From contig CAVWYF010000032.1 of assembly GCA_963759095.1 (NCBI GenBank), forward strand, positions 1 through 64,000: a stretch of DNA of 64,000 nucleotides. The letters are read 5' to 3'. The DNA is from Anderseniella sp963759095 (lineage in GTDB: Bacteria; Pseudomonadota; Alphaproteobacteria; Rhizobiales; Aestuariivirgaceae). Every line of letters starts with the position of its first letter. Position 1 is the first letter of the stretch. Positions 45,365 to 54,175 of this stretch are shown here, piece after piece. The notes below the pieces were generated by a model. That model saw nothing but the letters and a program-made list of their open reading frames with translations. It was not told the DNA's origin and ran no database searches. The translations under genes were made by a program, and so were the position numbers.

Positions 45365-46629
45365 TTCCTGTCGCTCTTCAAACCGCGGCCTTTTTCCACC
45401 GCTGCGGTGCCGAACTTGTCACGAAGCTTGTCCATTGCCAGTTCGACCTTTGCATGGGCGTCTGCGCGCTGGTCAAGTCCACCGACTTCGGCATCGGCAT
45501 CCAGTTCGGCTAGATTGGTGATGCCTACGCCGATCAGCCGAAACGCGGTCTTGCTGTCCACTTCACGCTCCAGCATGGGTCTGGCCGCGTCAAATATCCG
45601 CGTTGCCAGTGCTGTCGGATCAGACAATGAGGTGTTTCGTGTGCACGTCTTGAAGGTATCCGTCTTGAGTTTCAAAACGACGGTGGTGCCGGCCATGTGA
45701 TCTTTCTTCGCCCGCCGGGACACTTTTTCCGAAAGCTTCCACAGCTTCTTTTCAAGTTCCTGATAGTCAGCAATATCGGTATTGAACGTGGTCTCGGCGG
45801 AGATACTCTTCGACACACTGCTGCCCTGGACTGATCGGGCGTCTTCACCGCGCGACAGATGGTACAGCCGCGAGCCCAAAGACCCGTATTGCCGCATCAG
45901 GTCGTTCTTCTCCATGCGCTGCAACTGGCCGATCAGGCGTATGCCGTCCTTGTGCAGCTTCTTCTGCATGGCGGCGCCGACACCCCAAATGAAACTGACC
46001 GGCAGGTCCCGCAAAAACTCGACACACTCATCAGGCCCGATGACAAACATTCCCCTGGGTTTGTCCATGTCCGACGCCAGCTTCGCGAGGTACTTGGTGT
46101 GAGACAGTCCTATGGAAACCGTAATGCCGATCTCGTTCTCGATCTTCAGCGCAAGTTCACATAAGGCCCGGACCGGGCTTTTTCCGTGCAGCCGTTCGGT
46201 GCCGGTCAGGTCCATGAACGCCTCGTCGATTGATATGGGTTCAACCAATGGCGTGAGCTGTTTCATCAACTCTCTGACCTGTTTTCCGACTTCAGCGTAC
46301 TTCGCCATGTCCGGCCTGATCACAACCGCTTTCGGACACGCCTTCAGGGCCTTGAACATCGGCATGGCTGATTTGACGCCGTGAATGCGGGCAACATAGC
46401 ACGCCGTTGAAACAACCCCGCGGGTGCCGCCGCCTATGATGACCGGCTTATCTGCAAGTTCCGGATTGTCGCGTTTTTCAACGGCTGCATAAAACGAGTC
46501 ACAATCCAGATGCGCAATGCAAAGCTCATGCAGACGCCGGTGGCGGATCAGCCGTGGTCCACGGCATTGCCGGCAACGCGTCTCGGCCTCTGCAACACTC
46601 GACAGGCAGTCACGGCATATGGTCTGCAT
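45361..46629 (-). CDS. dinB: DNA polymerase IV with N-terminal zinc ribbon
   Basis: A Y-family translesion polymerase of 422 residues. The first about 35 residues hold CRDC and CRQC, two CxxC pairs expected to bind zinc, absent from enterobacterial DinB but usual in this alphaproteobacterial type. The catalytic part has AHLDCDSFYAAVE and SIDEAFMDLTG with the metal acids, and then the HhH and little-finger domains. The start at 46629 is chosen so that the zinc ribbon begins MQTICRDC; a longer form would overlap the lyase gene. The stop overlaps the isochorismatase-family start. No beta-clamp motif is obvious at the C-terminus. Confidence 0.93.
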   Translation of the reverse strand: MQTICRDCLSSVAEAETRCRQCRGPRLIRHRRLHELCIAHLDCDSFYAAVEKRDNPELADKPVIIGGGTRGVVSTACYVARIHGVKSAMPMFKALKACPKAVVIRPDMAKYAEVGKQVRELMKQLTPLVEPISIDEAFMDLTGTERLHGKSPVRALCELALKIENEIGITVSIGLSHTKYLAKLASDMDKPRGMFVIGPDECVEFLRDLPVSFIWGVGAAMQKKLHKDGIRLIGQLQRMEKNDLMRQYGSLGSRLYHLSRGEDARSVQGSSVSKSISAETTFNTDIADYQELEKKLWKLSEKVSRRAKKDHMAGTTVVLKLKTDTFKTCTRNTSLSDPTALATRIFDAARPMLEREVDSKTAFRLIGVGITNLAELDADAEVGGLDQRADAHAKVELAMDKLRDKFGTAAVEKGRGLKSDRK

Positions 46630-46633
46630 CTGA

Positions 46634-47980
46634 TCATTCCAGTTCGCGTACGATCCGGTCCACGGTCTGAACGGCATCGCCTGTGTAGTTCGCCGGATCC
46701 AGGAGCGCTGCAATCTGTGCGGGTGATCGCAGCGCGCTTATGGTGGCGTCTTCATTCAGGGCTTCAGAAAAACTTACACCTCTGTGACGGGCTTGTGAAA
46801 TCAGGTCGGCAATGACGTGGTGTGCATGTGACCGTCCCATGTCACCGGCCAGGTCCATCATGACTGCTTCAGCGCAGATCAGCCCGCCGGTATGCTCAAG
46901 ATTTTGCGCTATCTGCGTCTCATCAACCTTCAGGTTCGCCACCAGTTGCGCGCACTGTTCGACGGCTGCATGCCCATAGATGAAACTTTCAGGTACCACT
47001 GCCCACTCCATCGTCCATGCCGCCATGTCGCGCTCGTGTTCATGCATCATCGCATCCAGTGCAAGCGCCGGTCGACCCGCCATCAAGCGGGACAGCGCCA
47101 CAATGTTTTGCGCCAGCATGGGATTGCGCTTCTGCGGCATGGTGGATGAACCGCCAGTGCCGGGAGCAGCGCCTTCCGCCAGTTCAGCGATTTCGGTTCG
47201 TTGCAGGTTTACGACTTCATTGGCAATTTTCCCGCAGGTCGCAGCCGATATTGCCAACTGGCAGGTAATATGGGCAATCAGGTCCCTACCGGTGTGCCAA
47301 CTCTGTTTGGGATCAATCAGACCGAGTGTCTTTGCCAGTGCCCCGCGAACCCGGGTACCGTCTGAACCCAGGGTTGCCAGTGTACCGGCTGCCCCGGCGA
47401 ATTGAACCGGCAGCACAACAATCAACTCACGCAACCTGTCCAGATGACGATTGATCTCGCTTGCCAGCAGGGCAAACTTTAAACCAAGCGTAATCGGGAC
47501 GCCATGTTGACCATGCGTACGGCCTGCCATTGGAAGGTCACGCCAGGTCTTCGCCTGCAGCACGCAAGCCTGGAGCAGTTGCTGATGCGCCTCGATCAGT
47601 AAGTTCAACCCGGCGCGAACCTGCAGCACGAGCCCGCTGTCCAGAATATCCTGCGTTGTTGCGCCAAAATGGACATACTGACCGTAACTGCCGGAGTTGG
47701 CTTCTACTGCCGCTATTATTGGCGTCAGGGGGTGAGAAGCCGCCGCGATCTGGTCCCCCAATTGTTCAAGATCATACTTATCCGGCGTGCAGGCCGCGCA
47801 GATGGCTTCCGCTGCACCCGCGGGGATCAGTTTGAGATCGGACTGCACCCTGGCCAAGGCGCCTTCGACCTCGAGCCAGCATCGCAAAGTGGCCGTATCG
47901 GAAAACACATTCTTCATGGCCGCTGTCGAGAACAGATGGCCCAGCAGTCTGGAATCCTGGACGTGTGCAAATTCTGTCAC
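46634..47980 (-). CDS. fumarate-lyase superfamily protein (3-carboxy-cis,cis-muconate cycloisomerase-like)
   Basis: A 448-residue lyase of the adenylosuccinate lyase/PcaB group. Motifs are FGATTQDILDSG, GRTHGQHGVPITLG and the signature loop GSSTMPQKRNP with the catalytic Ser. GTG 47980 is chosen because TTGGAGCA lies just upstream and it falls after the corrected ROK stop; a start at 48049 would overlap ROK. There are no other protocatechuate genes, so the role is open: PcaB-like lactonising activity, or another elimination reaction. It sits between the ROK kinase and dinB genes. Confidence 0.82.
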   Translation of the reverse strand: MTEFAHVQDSRLLGHLFSTAAMKNVFSDTATLRCWLEVEGALARVQSDLKLIPAGAAEAICAACTPDKYDLEQLGDQIAAASHPLTPIIAAVEANSGSYGQYVHFGATTQDILDSGLVLQVRAGLNLLIEAHQQLLQACVLQAKTWRDLPMAGRTHGQHGVPITLGLKFALLASEINRHLDRLRELIVVLPVQFAGAAGTLATLGSDGTRVRGALAKTLGLIDPKQSWHTGRDLIAHITCQLAISAATCGKIANEVVNLQRTEIAELAEGAAPGTGGSSTMPQKRNPMLAQNIVALSRLMAGRPALALDAMMHEHERDMAAWTMEWAVVPESFIYGHAAVEQCAQLVANLKVDETQIAQNLEHTGGLICAEAVMMDLAGDMGRSHAHHVIADLISQARHRGVSFSEALNEDATISALRSPAQIAALLDPANYTGDAVQTVDRIVRELE

Positions 47981-47999
47981 TTCAGTGCTCCAAGTTATG

Positions 48000-48900
48000 T
48001 CACTGAGCCCAGAGACGCGCCGCGCCGCGCACACCGGACTCCGGACCATGCATAGCGGCTTCTACACGAATGTCGACCGCATCTGCAAAGACGTATGGGG
48101 CAATGGCGGCCGGCAAACGATCCACCAGCCCGTACAGGCCCGACAAACCACCGCCCAGCACGATAACTATCCGGATCAAAGATGTTGATGACATGGGCCA
48201 GTCCGCGTCCACATCTGCCCAGGTGCCGGATGAGACTTGCAATTGCATCACCGTCTCCGGCGCCGGCTTTGAAACCAATTTCTTCCGCAGGCAACTGGAT
48301 GCCCGTCCAGGCGTAATGGTCATTGGACAGGGCAGGTCCCGATAGCCAGGTTTCCAGGCAGCCTGTGCGCCCGCACCAGCATGCAGGTCCCGGCAGTTCG
48401 GAACCCTTGGCCCACGGAAGCGGGTTATGGCCCCATTCACCACCTATGCTGTGGCGGCCTGAAACAGCAGTTCCGTTGACAACCAGACCACCACCGCAGC
48501 CGGTTCCCAGGATGACGCCAAACACGGATGCCGCATCTTGTCCGGCACCGTCATACGCTTCTGAAACTGCCAGGCAATTGGCATCGTTGGCCAGACGCAC
48601 GCTGCGGTTGAGCGCGGTTTCAAGGTCGCCTTGAAAGTCCTGGTCGTTTATCCAGGTGGAATTGGCATTTTGAACCTTGCCGGTCACAGGTGATATGGAA
48701 CCGGGCATGCCTATGCCAACACTGTAATCGGTTGTTTTTGCAATGTCAGCCAGTTCGCTGACCATGGCGGATATGGCTGAAATCGATCCGGTATAATCGC
48801 CGCGTGGCGTTGGCACCCTGGCCACGGCCAGCACCTTGTCATCGTCACCAATCGCAATTCCGGCAATTTTGGTGCCGCCAAGGTCAATGCCGATGCGCAT
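48000..48900 (-). pseudogene. ROK family sugar kinase, frameshifted
   Basis: An ATP-dependent sugar kinase (glucokinase/fructokinase/NAG-kinase type). N-terminal IDLGGTKIAG binds phosphate; the zinc motif CWCGRTGCLE and GGEWGHNPLP mark a Mak/NagK-like ROK member. After FDPD (reverse-strand position about 48168) the frame changes. One extra base there converts VIVLGGGLSGLYGLV into an unrelated reading. Removing it gives 299 residues ending RLWAQ at 48000. The first frame, as written, runs to 47995. The start overlaps the HAD gene stop (TGATG). A sequencing error is as likely as decay. Confidence 0.8.
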
Positions 48901-49571
48901 CAGTCTGCTGCCTCGATCCCGGTGAAAACCGCTTCGATATGGCGGTGTGCATCCGGCCAGTTGTCGGTGCGGTGATGGATGTATGGCTCATGTTCCACAT
49001 GGCGCCCAAATCGTTCATCCTGCATGAAGTGAACCAGATTGGCGCTCGGCATGTGTTGCGATGCAGATTTCAGGTATCCGGTATGATCGTCGATGAATAC
49101 CACCGGACCAGTGTGTTCAGCAGCAATCGCCACGACTGCCGGGCCTTTCGGTCCGGAGTTGGTCACAAGCGGAAATGTCAGGCCATGGCTTGCCAGGTTT
49201 TCGATACGCTCCAGTCTGAACTGGGACGGCAGATTGGTAAGCATGACAATTTCACCGTGCCCGGACAGCGCGTGCAGGGCGGGGACCGCACCTTCAATCA
49301 CCTCGAGCGATCGCGTGAGTTCTTCGAAAAAACTCATTATCGCCGGGCCGACCTTTTCTTCTTCGAGAGGCTGGTTGTCATGCTTGTGTTTGATATTGCC
49401 ATTCAATGCAAAACTCGCCGGATCGAGCCACAAGCCATTTCTGTCCAGCCAGCCTTCAAGCCCCTGGAGAAAATGCACGACCACCTCATCGACATCGCAC
49501 AACAGCAATGGCCGGGTCTTGTCGAGCCGCAATTCAGATATTTGTTCCTGGGTGGTGGTGCTAATGTCCAT
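48900..49571 (-). CDS. HAD-superfamily hydrolase
   Basis: A phosphatase-like protein of about 223 residues. Motif I is CDVDEVVV (DxD nucleophile pair), motif II MLTNLP, motif III the Lys in GPKGPAV and motif IV FIDDH. The cap region contains NIKHKHDNQPLEEEKV. ATG 49571 is preferred; longer starts run back into a cysteine-rich stretch without a ribosome binding site. The stop overlaps the ROK start by one base, and DUF3572 precedes by seven bases, so the three form one operon. The substrate is unknown; a sugar phosphate would fit the kinase neighbour. Confidence 0.8.
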   Translation of the reverse strand: MDISTTTQEQISELRLDKTRPLLLCDVDEVVVHFLQGLEGWLDRNGLWLDPASFALNGNIKHKHDNQPLEEEKVGPAIMSFFEELTRSLEVIEGAVPALHALSGHGEIVMLTNLPSQFRLERIENLASHGLTFPLVTNSGPKGPAVVAIAAEHTGPVVFIDDHTGYLKSASQHMPSANLVHFMQDERFGRHVEHEPYIHHRTDNWPDAHRHIEAVFTGIEAAD

Positions 49572-49578
49572 GTAAGCG

Positions 49579-49860
49579 TCAGGCAGCTCCCGTATCTGGG
49601 GGTTTTTGCAATGCATGCAGTGCGCGCATTGGTTCATCGGGCTGTATTTTCGCCACTTCACAAAATCCGAGAAGAATCGATTCGTCCTGGCAGATGTAAT
49701 CAAGCACTCCGGCCAGGCCCGTACGTGATTGCGCACTTTGTTTTAAAGCCAAGGTATCCATACCTGTTGCCATCATCAGGCGTTGTAGTTCTTCCTCGGT
49801 GCCGGCAAGGTAACCAAGCACTTGAATTGCCAGTATTTCTGCTTGTTCAGGGGTGTACAT
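49579..49860 (-). CDS. DUF3572 family protein
   Basis: A 93-residue protein conserved in Hyphomicrobiales. The pattern AEILAIQVLGYLAGTEEELQRLMMATG, then LAGVLDYICQDESILLGFCEV fits DUF3572. It is all-helical, with no signal or membrane segment, and its function is unknown. In relatives it lies beside divK, as here (divergent, 211 bases apart). First gene of the minus-strand run DUF3572-HAD-ROK-lyase-dinB. Confidence 0.85.
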   Translation of the reverse strand: MYTPEQAEILAIQVLGYLAGTEEELQRLMMATGMDTLALKQSAQSRTGLAGVLDYICQDESILLGFCEVAKIQPDEPMRALHALQKPPDTGAA

Positions 49861-49928
49861 ACAAGTCTACCAAATTGCTCCAATGGGCTTTAACCAGCGT
49901 ATCGAGAGAACCTATTGCAGTCCAAAAT

Positions 49929-49943
49929 TTAAGCTCTGTGTAA
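49929..49943 (+). promoter_or_regulatory. possible CtrA box upstream of divK
   Basis: TTAA-N7-GTAA differs from the CtrA consensus TTAA-N7-TTAA at one of eight positions. It lies about 130 bases before the divK start. divK is CtrA-dependent in Caulobacter, which makes the match plausible, but a single motif is weak evidence. Confidence 0.3.
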
Positions 49944-50070
49944 CTTTCTTCCGACACATTGGTCAGTCTAGACATATAGCACTGGTAGAATGCCGGCTCG
50001 CGACCTAATTTACAAAAATGGCGTGATTGGTCCACTACTGGGAAAACAGACTAAGAAGGCCGGATGAGCT

Positions 50071-50478
50071 ATGGCTCAATCATCTGAACAATCAGACGCC
50101 ACCGCGGTTAAAACGGTTCTTATTGTCGAAGACAATGAATTGAACATGAAACTGTTCAATGACCTGCTTGAGGCGCATGGATATCGTGTCTTGCAAACCC
50201 GTGAGGGTTTGTCAGCGCTTGATATCGCGCGTGAGCACAAACCCGATCTGATTTTGATGGATATCCAACTGCCCGAAGTATCGGGTATTGAAGTTACCAA
50301 ATGGCTCAAGGAAGATGACGAATTGCGGTCAATTCCGGTCGTGGCCGTTACCGCATTTGCCATGAAGGGCGATGAGCAGAAAATTCGTGAAGGTGGTTGT
50401 GAAGGCTATATTTCGAAACCGATTTCGGTATCCTCGTTTCTGACCACCATCAACAGCTTCTTTGAGGTGCCGTCATGA
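50071..50478 (+). CDS. divK: cell-cycle single-domain response regulator DivK
   Basis: A 135-residue receiver domain that, when phosphorylated, controls polar kinases and CtrA activity. The phosphoacceptor is Asp64 (LILMDIQLP). The acidic pair is ED in VEDNELN, the Thr is in VAVTAFA and the Lys in YISKPIS. The extra 12 residues at the N-terminus are polar. The stop overlaps the pleD start (ATGA), the order seen in Caulobacter and rhizobia. Confidence 0.95.
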   Translation: MAQSSEQSDATAVKTVLIVEDNELNMKLFNDLLEAHGYRVLQTREGLSALDIAREHKPDLILMDIQLPEVSGIEVTKWLKEDDELRSIPVVAVTAFAMKGDEQKIREGGCEGYISKPISVSSFLTTINSFFEVPS

Positions 50479-51842
50479 CAGCCCGTGTGCTTGTCGTGGA
50501 TGATATTCTCGCCAATGTCCGCTTGCTGGAAGCCAAGCTGATGAGCGAATACTTTGAAGTGCATACTGCGTCGAACGGGTTGGATGCACTCGCGGCGATT
50601 GAGACGTTCAGTCCGGACATCATTCTGCTGGATGTGATGATGCCCGGCATCGATGGCATTGAGGTCTGCAAGCGCATCAAGTCCAACCCCGAGACCCAGC
50701 ACATCCCGGTCATCATGGTAACCGCACTGGATCAGCCGGAAGATCGCGTCCAGGGCCTGGAGGCCGGCGCAGATGATTTCATCACCAAGCCGGTCAGTGA
50801 TGCAGCTCTGTTTTGCAGGTTGAAGAGCCTTGTCCGCCTCAAGATGCTGATCGACGAGTTGCGCGGCCGGGACACCCAGGCTTTGCTGGACGGTCAGAAG
50901 AATCCCGTCAATCTGGCCGAGGTGGAAGAAAACGCCAATATTCTGATTGTCGATAATCGTGGCATTGTGGCTGAAAGAATCGAAGAGTCCTTGTCCAGCC
51001 TGCACAATCTGGTGACCCTGAGGGAACCTGCAGAAGCGGTTAACCTGAACCTCGAAACTGAATTCGACCTGGTTATCGTCAGCCTTGATCTACTTGATCA
51101 CGACGGACTACGGTTATGTTCACAGCTTCGGTCATTCGAAAAAACCCGCCAGCTTCCACTGCTGATCGTTGTAGATCCTGAAGACAGTGCCCGCCTGATG
51201 CGGGCGCTGGACATGGGGGTAAATGATTACCTGCATCGGCCGGTTGACCGAATGGAGTTGCGGGCACGCGTCAACACCCAGATCAAGCGCAAGCGGTATA
51301 CAGACCGGTTGCGTAACAATGTAGCCCGATCAATGGAAATGGCCGTCACGGATCCCCTTACGGGGCTATATAATCGCCGTCATATGGACAACCAGTTGGA
51401 GATACAACTGGCCAATGCCGATACACGGGGAAGCCCGGTGAGCATTCTGACGCTGGATGTGGATTTTTTCAAACCAATCAACGACACTCATGGCCATGAT
51501 GTGGGAGACAGGGTTCTCAAGGAACTGGCAATGCGTCTCAAGGAACAGGTCCGCACGATCGACTTGTGCTGTCGCATCGGTGGCGAAGAGTTTCTCATTG
51601 TACTTCCCGGAACGGAATTACAGGTCGGGTTTACAGTCGCAGAACGCCTGCGCCGAATAATTGCGGCCGTACCGTTCGATGTCGGTGCCAGTTCGGGACC
51701 ATTGGCAATAACTGTGTCAATCGGCGTTGCCGGATACGAGACAGCAGCCGATACGCCGGAAGTTATTCTGAAACGCGCTGATGATGCCTTGTACAAGGCT
51801 AAAAGGTCAGGGCGAAATCGCGTTGTTTCAGACGCAGCCTGA
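50475..51842 (+). CDS. pleD: response regulator diguanylate cyclase PleD
   Basis: Makes cyclic di-GMP upon phosphorylation, driving the swarmer-to-stalked type transition. Order: REC1 with Asp53 (LLDVMMPG), REC2 (about 150-275) lacking a conserved acceptor pattern, and a GGDEF domain with GGEEF at 369-373. The product-inhibition site RxxD is at 360-363 (RTID), five residues before, so feedback inhibition is expected. The 455-residue length matches Caulobacter PleD. It is coupled to divK. A 612-base intergenic region follows. Confidence 0.96.
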   Translation: MTARVLVVDDILANVRLLEAKLMSEYFEVHTASNGLDALAAIETFSPDIILLDVMMPGIDGIEVCKRIKSNPETQHIPVIMVTALDQPEDRVQGLEAGADDFITKPVSDAALFCRLKSLVRLKMLIDELRGRDTQALLDGQKNPVNLAEVEENANILIVDNRGIVAERIEESLSSLHNLVTLREPAEAVNLNLETEFDLVIVSLDLLDHDGLRLCSQLRSFEKTRQLPLLIVVDPEDSARLMRALDMGVNDYLHRPVDRMELRARVNTQIKRKRYTDRLRNNVARSMEMAVTDPLTGLYNRRHMDNQLEIQLANADTRGSPVSILTLDVDFFKPINDTHGHDVGDRVLKELAMRLKEQVRTIDLCCRIGGEEFLIVLPGTELQVGFTVAERLRRIIAAVPFDVGASSGPLAITVSIGVAGYETAADTPEVILKRADDALYKAKRSGRNRVVSDAA

Positions 51843-52252
51843 GCAACAGGCCGGCCCGGTTCAGTTGGGTTACACGGGTAACATCGGTTTAGCCGTTTAC
51901 CATAACAATATACGATAAAAAGAGAATTTGGCCTGCTTTGACCGGCACGATATTGGAATTTGTCTCGAAATCCGGTAATTTGATCTCTGTGTTCAGGGGC
52001 ATTTGGGTAAACTCAACTTCTCGTTTGAAAAGCCCCGATTACCTTGAACCGAAATTATTGCTGAATGCTGGACGAGGCAGGGCAAGTCGGTAACGCCGCC
52101 GTCGCCAAAATGCCCCGATTCCATAGCAGCAAGCAGTTTGCCCCGAGGCTCTTCAGGTCCGCCGCATCTCCTGAAAACCGCGGGGTCTGACCGGTCCGGC
52201 CTTGTGAGAGAGGCCTCCTCGAACTTGTAACCGGGCCGGTCACCCTATTTCC

Positions 52253-52357
52253 CGTACAGATCAGGATAATTTTTGGTTGATTCAGCCAAAAATCATGAAC
52301 CTGATCGCCTTCAAAGTGATAGAGCACCATGGCTTCACTTGAAGCCATGGTGCTCTA
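52253..52357. repeat. palindromic intergenic element, copy 2, with a perfect 38-base palindrome
   Basis: The left half holds GATCAGGAT...TTTTTGG and its imperfect inverted copy CCAAAAATCATGAACCTGATC. The right half (52320-52357) is a perfect 18-base inverted repeat with a two-base centre, TAGAGCACCATGGCTTCA then its complement, bounded by TAGAGC and GCTCTA. The core AATCATGAACCTGATCGCC and TTCAAAGTGATAGAGCA matches the element at 21299. Confidence 0.8.
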
Positions 52358-52375
52358 GGCAACTAACCACACACA

Positions 52376-52407
52376 CAAAAAGCGCCACCCAGTTCGGGCA
52401 GCGCTTT
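52376..52407 (-). terminator. terminator of rpmG
   Basis: On the minus strand AAAGCGCTGCCC pairs with GGGTGGCGCTTTTT around a five-base loop, followed by the T-run. It lies about 48 bases after the rpmG stop. Confidence 0.8.
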
Positions 52408-52454
52408 GTGTAGGGTCAGAAATCATAGCGCGGACCGGTCTGGCCGCTCTCGGA

Positions 52455-52622
52455 TTACTTGATCTTGGCTTCCTTGAATTGCACGTGTTTCTTCGCAACC
52501 GGATCATATTTGCGGAAGGACAGCTTCTCTGTCTGGGTACGTGAATTCTTCTTGGCTGTGTAAAAGAAACCTGTATCTGCTGTTGAAAGCAGTTTTATCT
52601 TGATGGTGGTAGCCTTGGCCAT
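52455..52622 (-). CDS. rpmG: 50S ribosomal protein L33
   Basis: A 55-residue protein starting MAKATTIKIKLLSTADTG and ending VQFKEAKIK, a clear match to alphaproteobacterial L33. It lacks the CxxC pairs (zinc-free form). AGGAAAGG precedes the ATG. It is the last gene of the run from pyrB to rpmG on the minus strand. Its own terminator follows. Confidence 0.97.
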   Translation of the reverse strand: MAKATTIKIKLLSTADTGFFYTAKKNSRTQTEKLSFRKYDPVAKKHVQFKEAKIK

Positions 52623-52752
52623 TGCCGGACCTTTCCTGTAGCGCCTACGCCTGACAGGCAGGCGTGACGCATATGCTTGGCGTCAGATGATGAAACTCTT
52701 GAGGCGCGGTATCGCCCAAGCGTTGTGCATTGTCAAGACAACAAGATGCCGC

Positions 52753-53469
52753 TTACAAGGTCTCGTATTTCCAGTTCTTGCCGCGCTTGTACTGATAACT
52801 CACCGAACGTTGCACTCCAAATGGATCGGGATTTTCCAGGGCCGATTTGAGACGGCCCAGGATCTGGCCGGTTATCCAGGGAAGGTCGAGTTGCAACGCT
52901 TCGTCAATACTGACCCAGTGAGGCGTCAATAGCTCGTCCGTCTCAGGCACCACGGGTGCGTCCATATTGGCCAGGGTGGCTGCATCCGCCATGAAAAACC
53001 GGGTATCAAAACGGCGTGGGCGGCCGGGGGGAGTTATTGCCCTGGCCAGCATCCGTAACCCGCGAAGATCGGGAACATGACCGGTGGCATAGAATTGCTG
53101 CCATGCTGAATTGCGGGTTCGCGGGGCAGGGCCGGGCTGCCCGATGATCAGTCCGACCTCTTCAAATGTCTCACGCACCGCCGCCAGCGCAATACCGGTG
53201 GCCCGGGCGCTTGAGGGTTTGCCCTTCATGGCGCTTGTGAGTTTTGAAGACACGTCCGTGGGAAGCGGGTGTGCCGCAGTGATGCGGCAGTCTCCGGCAT
53301 CGACCCGCCCGCCGGGAAACACGAACTTGCCGGGCATGAACTTGTGCGCTTCGTGACGTTTGCCCATCAGCACGCGCGGTGTGCCGGTGTCGCGCCTGAC
53401 CAGAATCAGGGTGGCTGCATCACGGGGGCGAATAGTGCTGGGATGTGGTCTGTCGGCTATATCTTGCAT
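52753..53469 (-). CDS. NUDIX hydrolase
   Basis: A 238-residue pyrophosphohydrolase. The Nudix box is spread over a long insertion: FVFPGGRVDAGD, then AAVRETFEEVGLIIG with the metal-binding glutamates. The C-terminal part (ETDELLTPHWVSIDEALQ) resembles nucleoside diphosphate or CoA-type Nudix members. The gene belongs to the conserved minus-strand run; DUF983 lies 80 bases before it. The substrate cannot be told. Confidence 0.88.
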   Translation of the reverse strand: MQDIADRPHPSTIRPRDAATLILVRRDTGTPRVLMGKRHEAHKFMPGKFVFPGGRVDAGDCRITAAHPLPTDVSSKLTSAMKGKPSSARATGIALAAVRETFEEVGLIIGQPGPAPRTRNSAWQQFYATGHVPDLRGLRMLARAITPPGRPRRFDTRFFMADAATLANMDAPVVPETDELLTPHWVSIDEALQLDLPWITGQILGRLKSALENPDPFGVQRSVSYQYKRGKNWKYETL

Positions 53470-53549
53470 TGCATTAGGTTATGCGTGCAGCGCGCTCTTC
53501 ACAAGCCGGTGCAATGAAGTCGCTGGCCTGGACCCGGAGCAAACGGAAA

Positions 53550-54032
53550 TCAGTCAAATCTGGAAGCGTCCTGCTCGAGAGCCTTGGGATCGACCAGTGA
53601 TGATTCTTCATCCGACAGACCAAAGCCATGCATGCCGATCGCCCATTGCAGGCCGACAATGGCGCCTTTGACCATGGGCAACAGCCAAAGCGTCAGAAGG
53701 ATCGACAATGGCAGCCAAAGTGCAGCATGCACACTCAGATCGGGCCTCCACACACGTTCGACCCAGAACACCAGCGGCACCAGCAGATGACCTACGATGA
53801 ACATTGTGAAGTACGGTGGTGCATCATCGGCACGATGATGATGCAGTGCTTGACCGCAGGAGGCACATTCCTGTGATACTTTCAGATAACTTGAGAACAG
53901 CTTGCCTGTATCACATCGCGGACACCGGCATCTGAAACCTTTCCACATTGCCTGCCAAACCGATCTGCCGGTACCTGCAGATGCTGGATCTAAGGGTGTT
54001 GTCAGGGGTTTCTGATCGAGTTCGTAAGCCAT
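53550..54032 (-). CDS. DUF983 family membrane protein
   Basis: A protein of about 160 residues with a rubredoxin-like pair of CxxC motifs (RCRCPRCDTGKLF and CASCGQAL), two membrane helices (about 80-100 and 108-130) and an HHHRADDAPPYFT motif between them. This is the DUF983 pattern, of unknown function, common near rnr and NUDIX genes in Hyphomicrobiales. An alternative GTG start at 54047 is possible. It follows the rnr gene after the 440-base gap that holds the MITE-like element. Confidence 0.88.
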   Translation of the reverse strand: MAYELDQKPLTTPLDPASAGTGRSVWQAMWKGFRCRCPRCDTGKLFSSYLKVSQECASCGQALHHHRADDAPPYFTMFIVGHLLVPLVFWVERVWRPDLSVHAALWLPLSILLTLWLLPMVKGAIVGLQWAIGMHGFGLSDEESSLVDPKALEQDASRFD

Positions 54033-54175
54033 CGGTGGCGCAATCACTTCAACAGGAGTTTCGTTAGGCCAATACTCATGTGGTTTGGGTGTTTCTCACA
54101 GCCCGCCTTCCGCCGCGCGTCAGGATGCCACATTCCTGATCGTGCGAACTTCCACGGACTGCAACAACTCACCGC

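Larger units (their letters stand above)
51843..52454. other. 612-base intergenic region between pleD and rpmG
   Basis: Contains a palindromic element (52253-52357) and the rpmG terminator (52376-52407). Elsewhere no gene is supported: a minus-strand open frame at 51993-52244 has no start in its first half and no family signature. GCCCCGATT occurs twice (52034 and 52112). Confidence 0.55.

Noticed and set aside
48804..49943. A 379-codon plus-strand open frame
   Set aside because: It is antisense to the HAD and DUF3572 genes, whose motifs are clear; no family features on the plus strand.
51993..52348. Two overlapping minus-strand open frames between pleD and rpmG (51993-52244 and 52055-52348)
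   Set aside because: One lacks a start in its first half, the other runs through the palindromic element; neither has a family signature or ribosome binding site.
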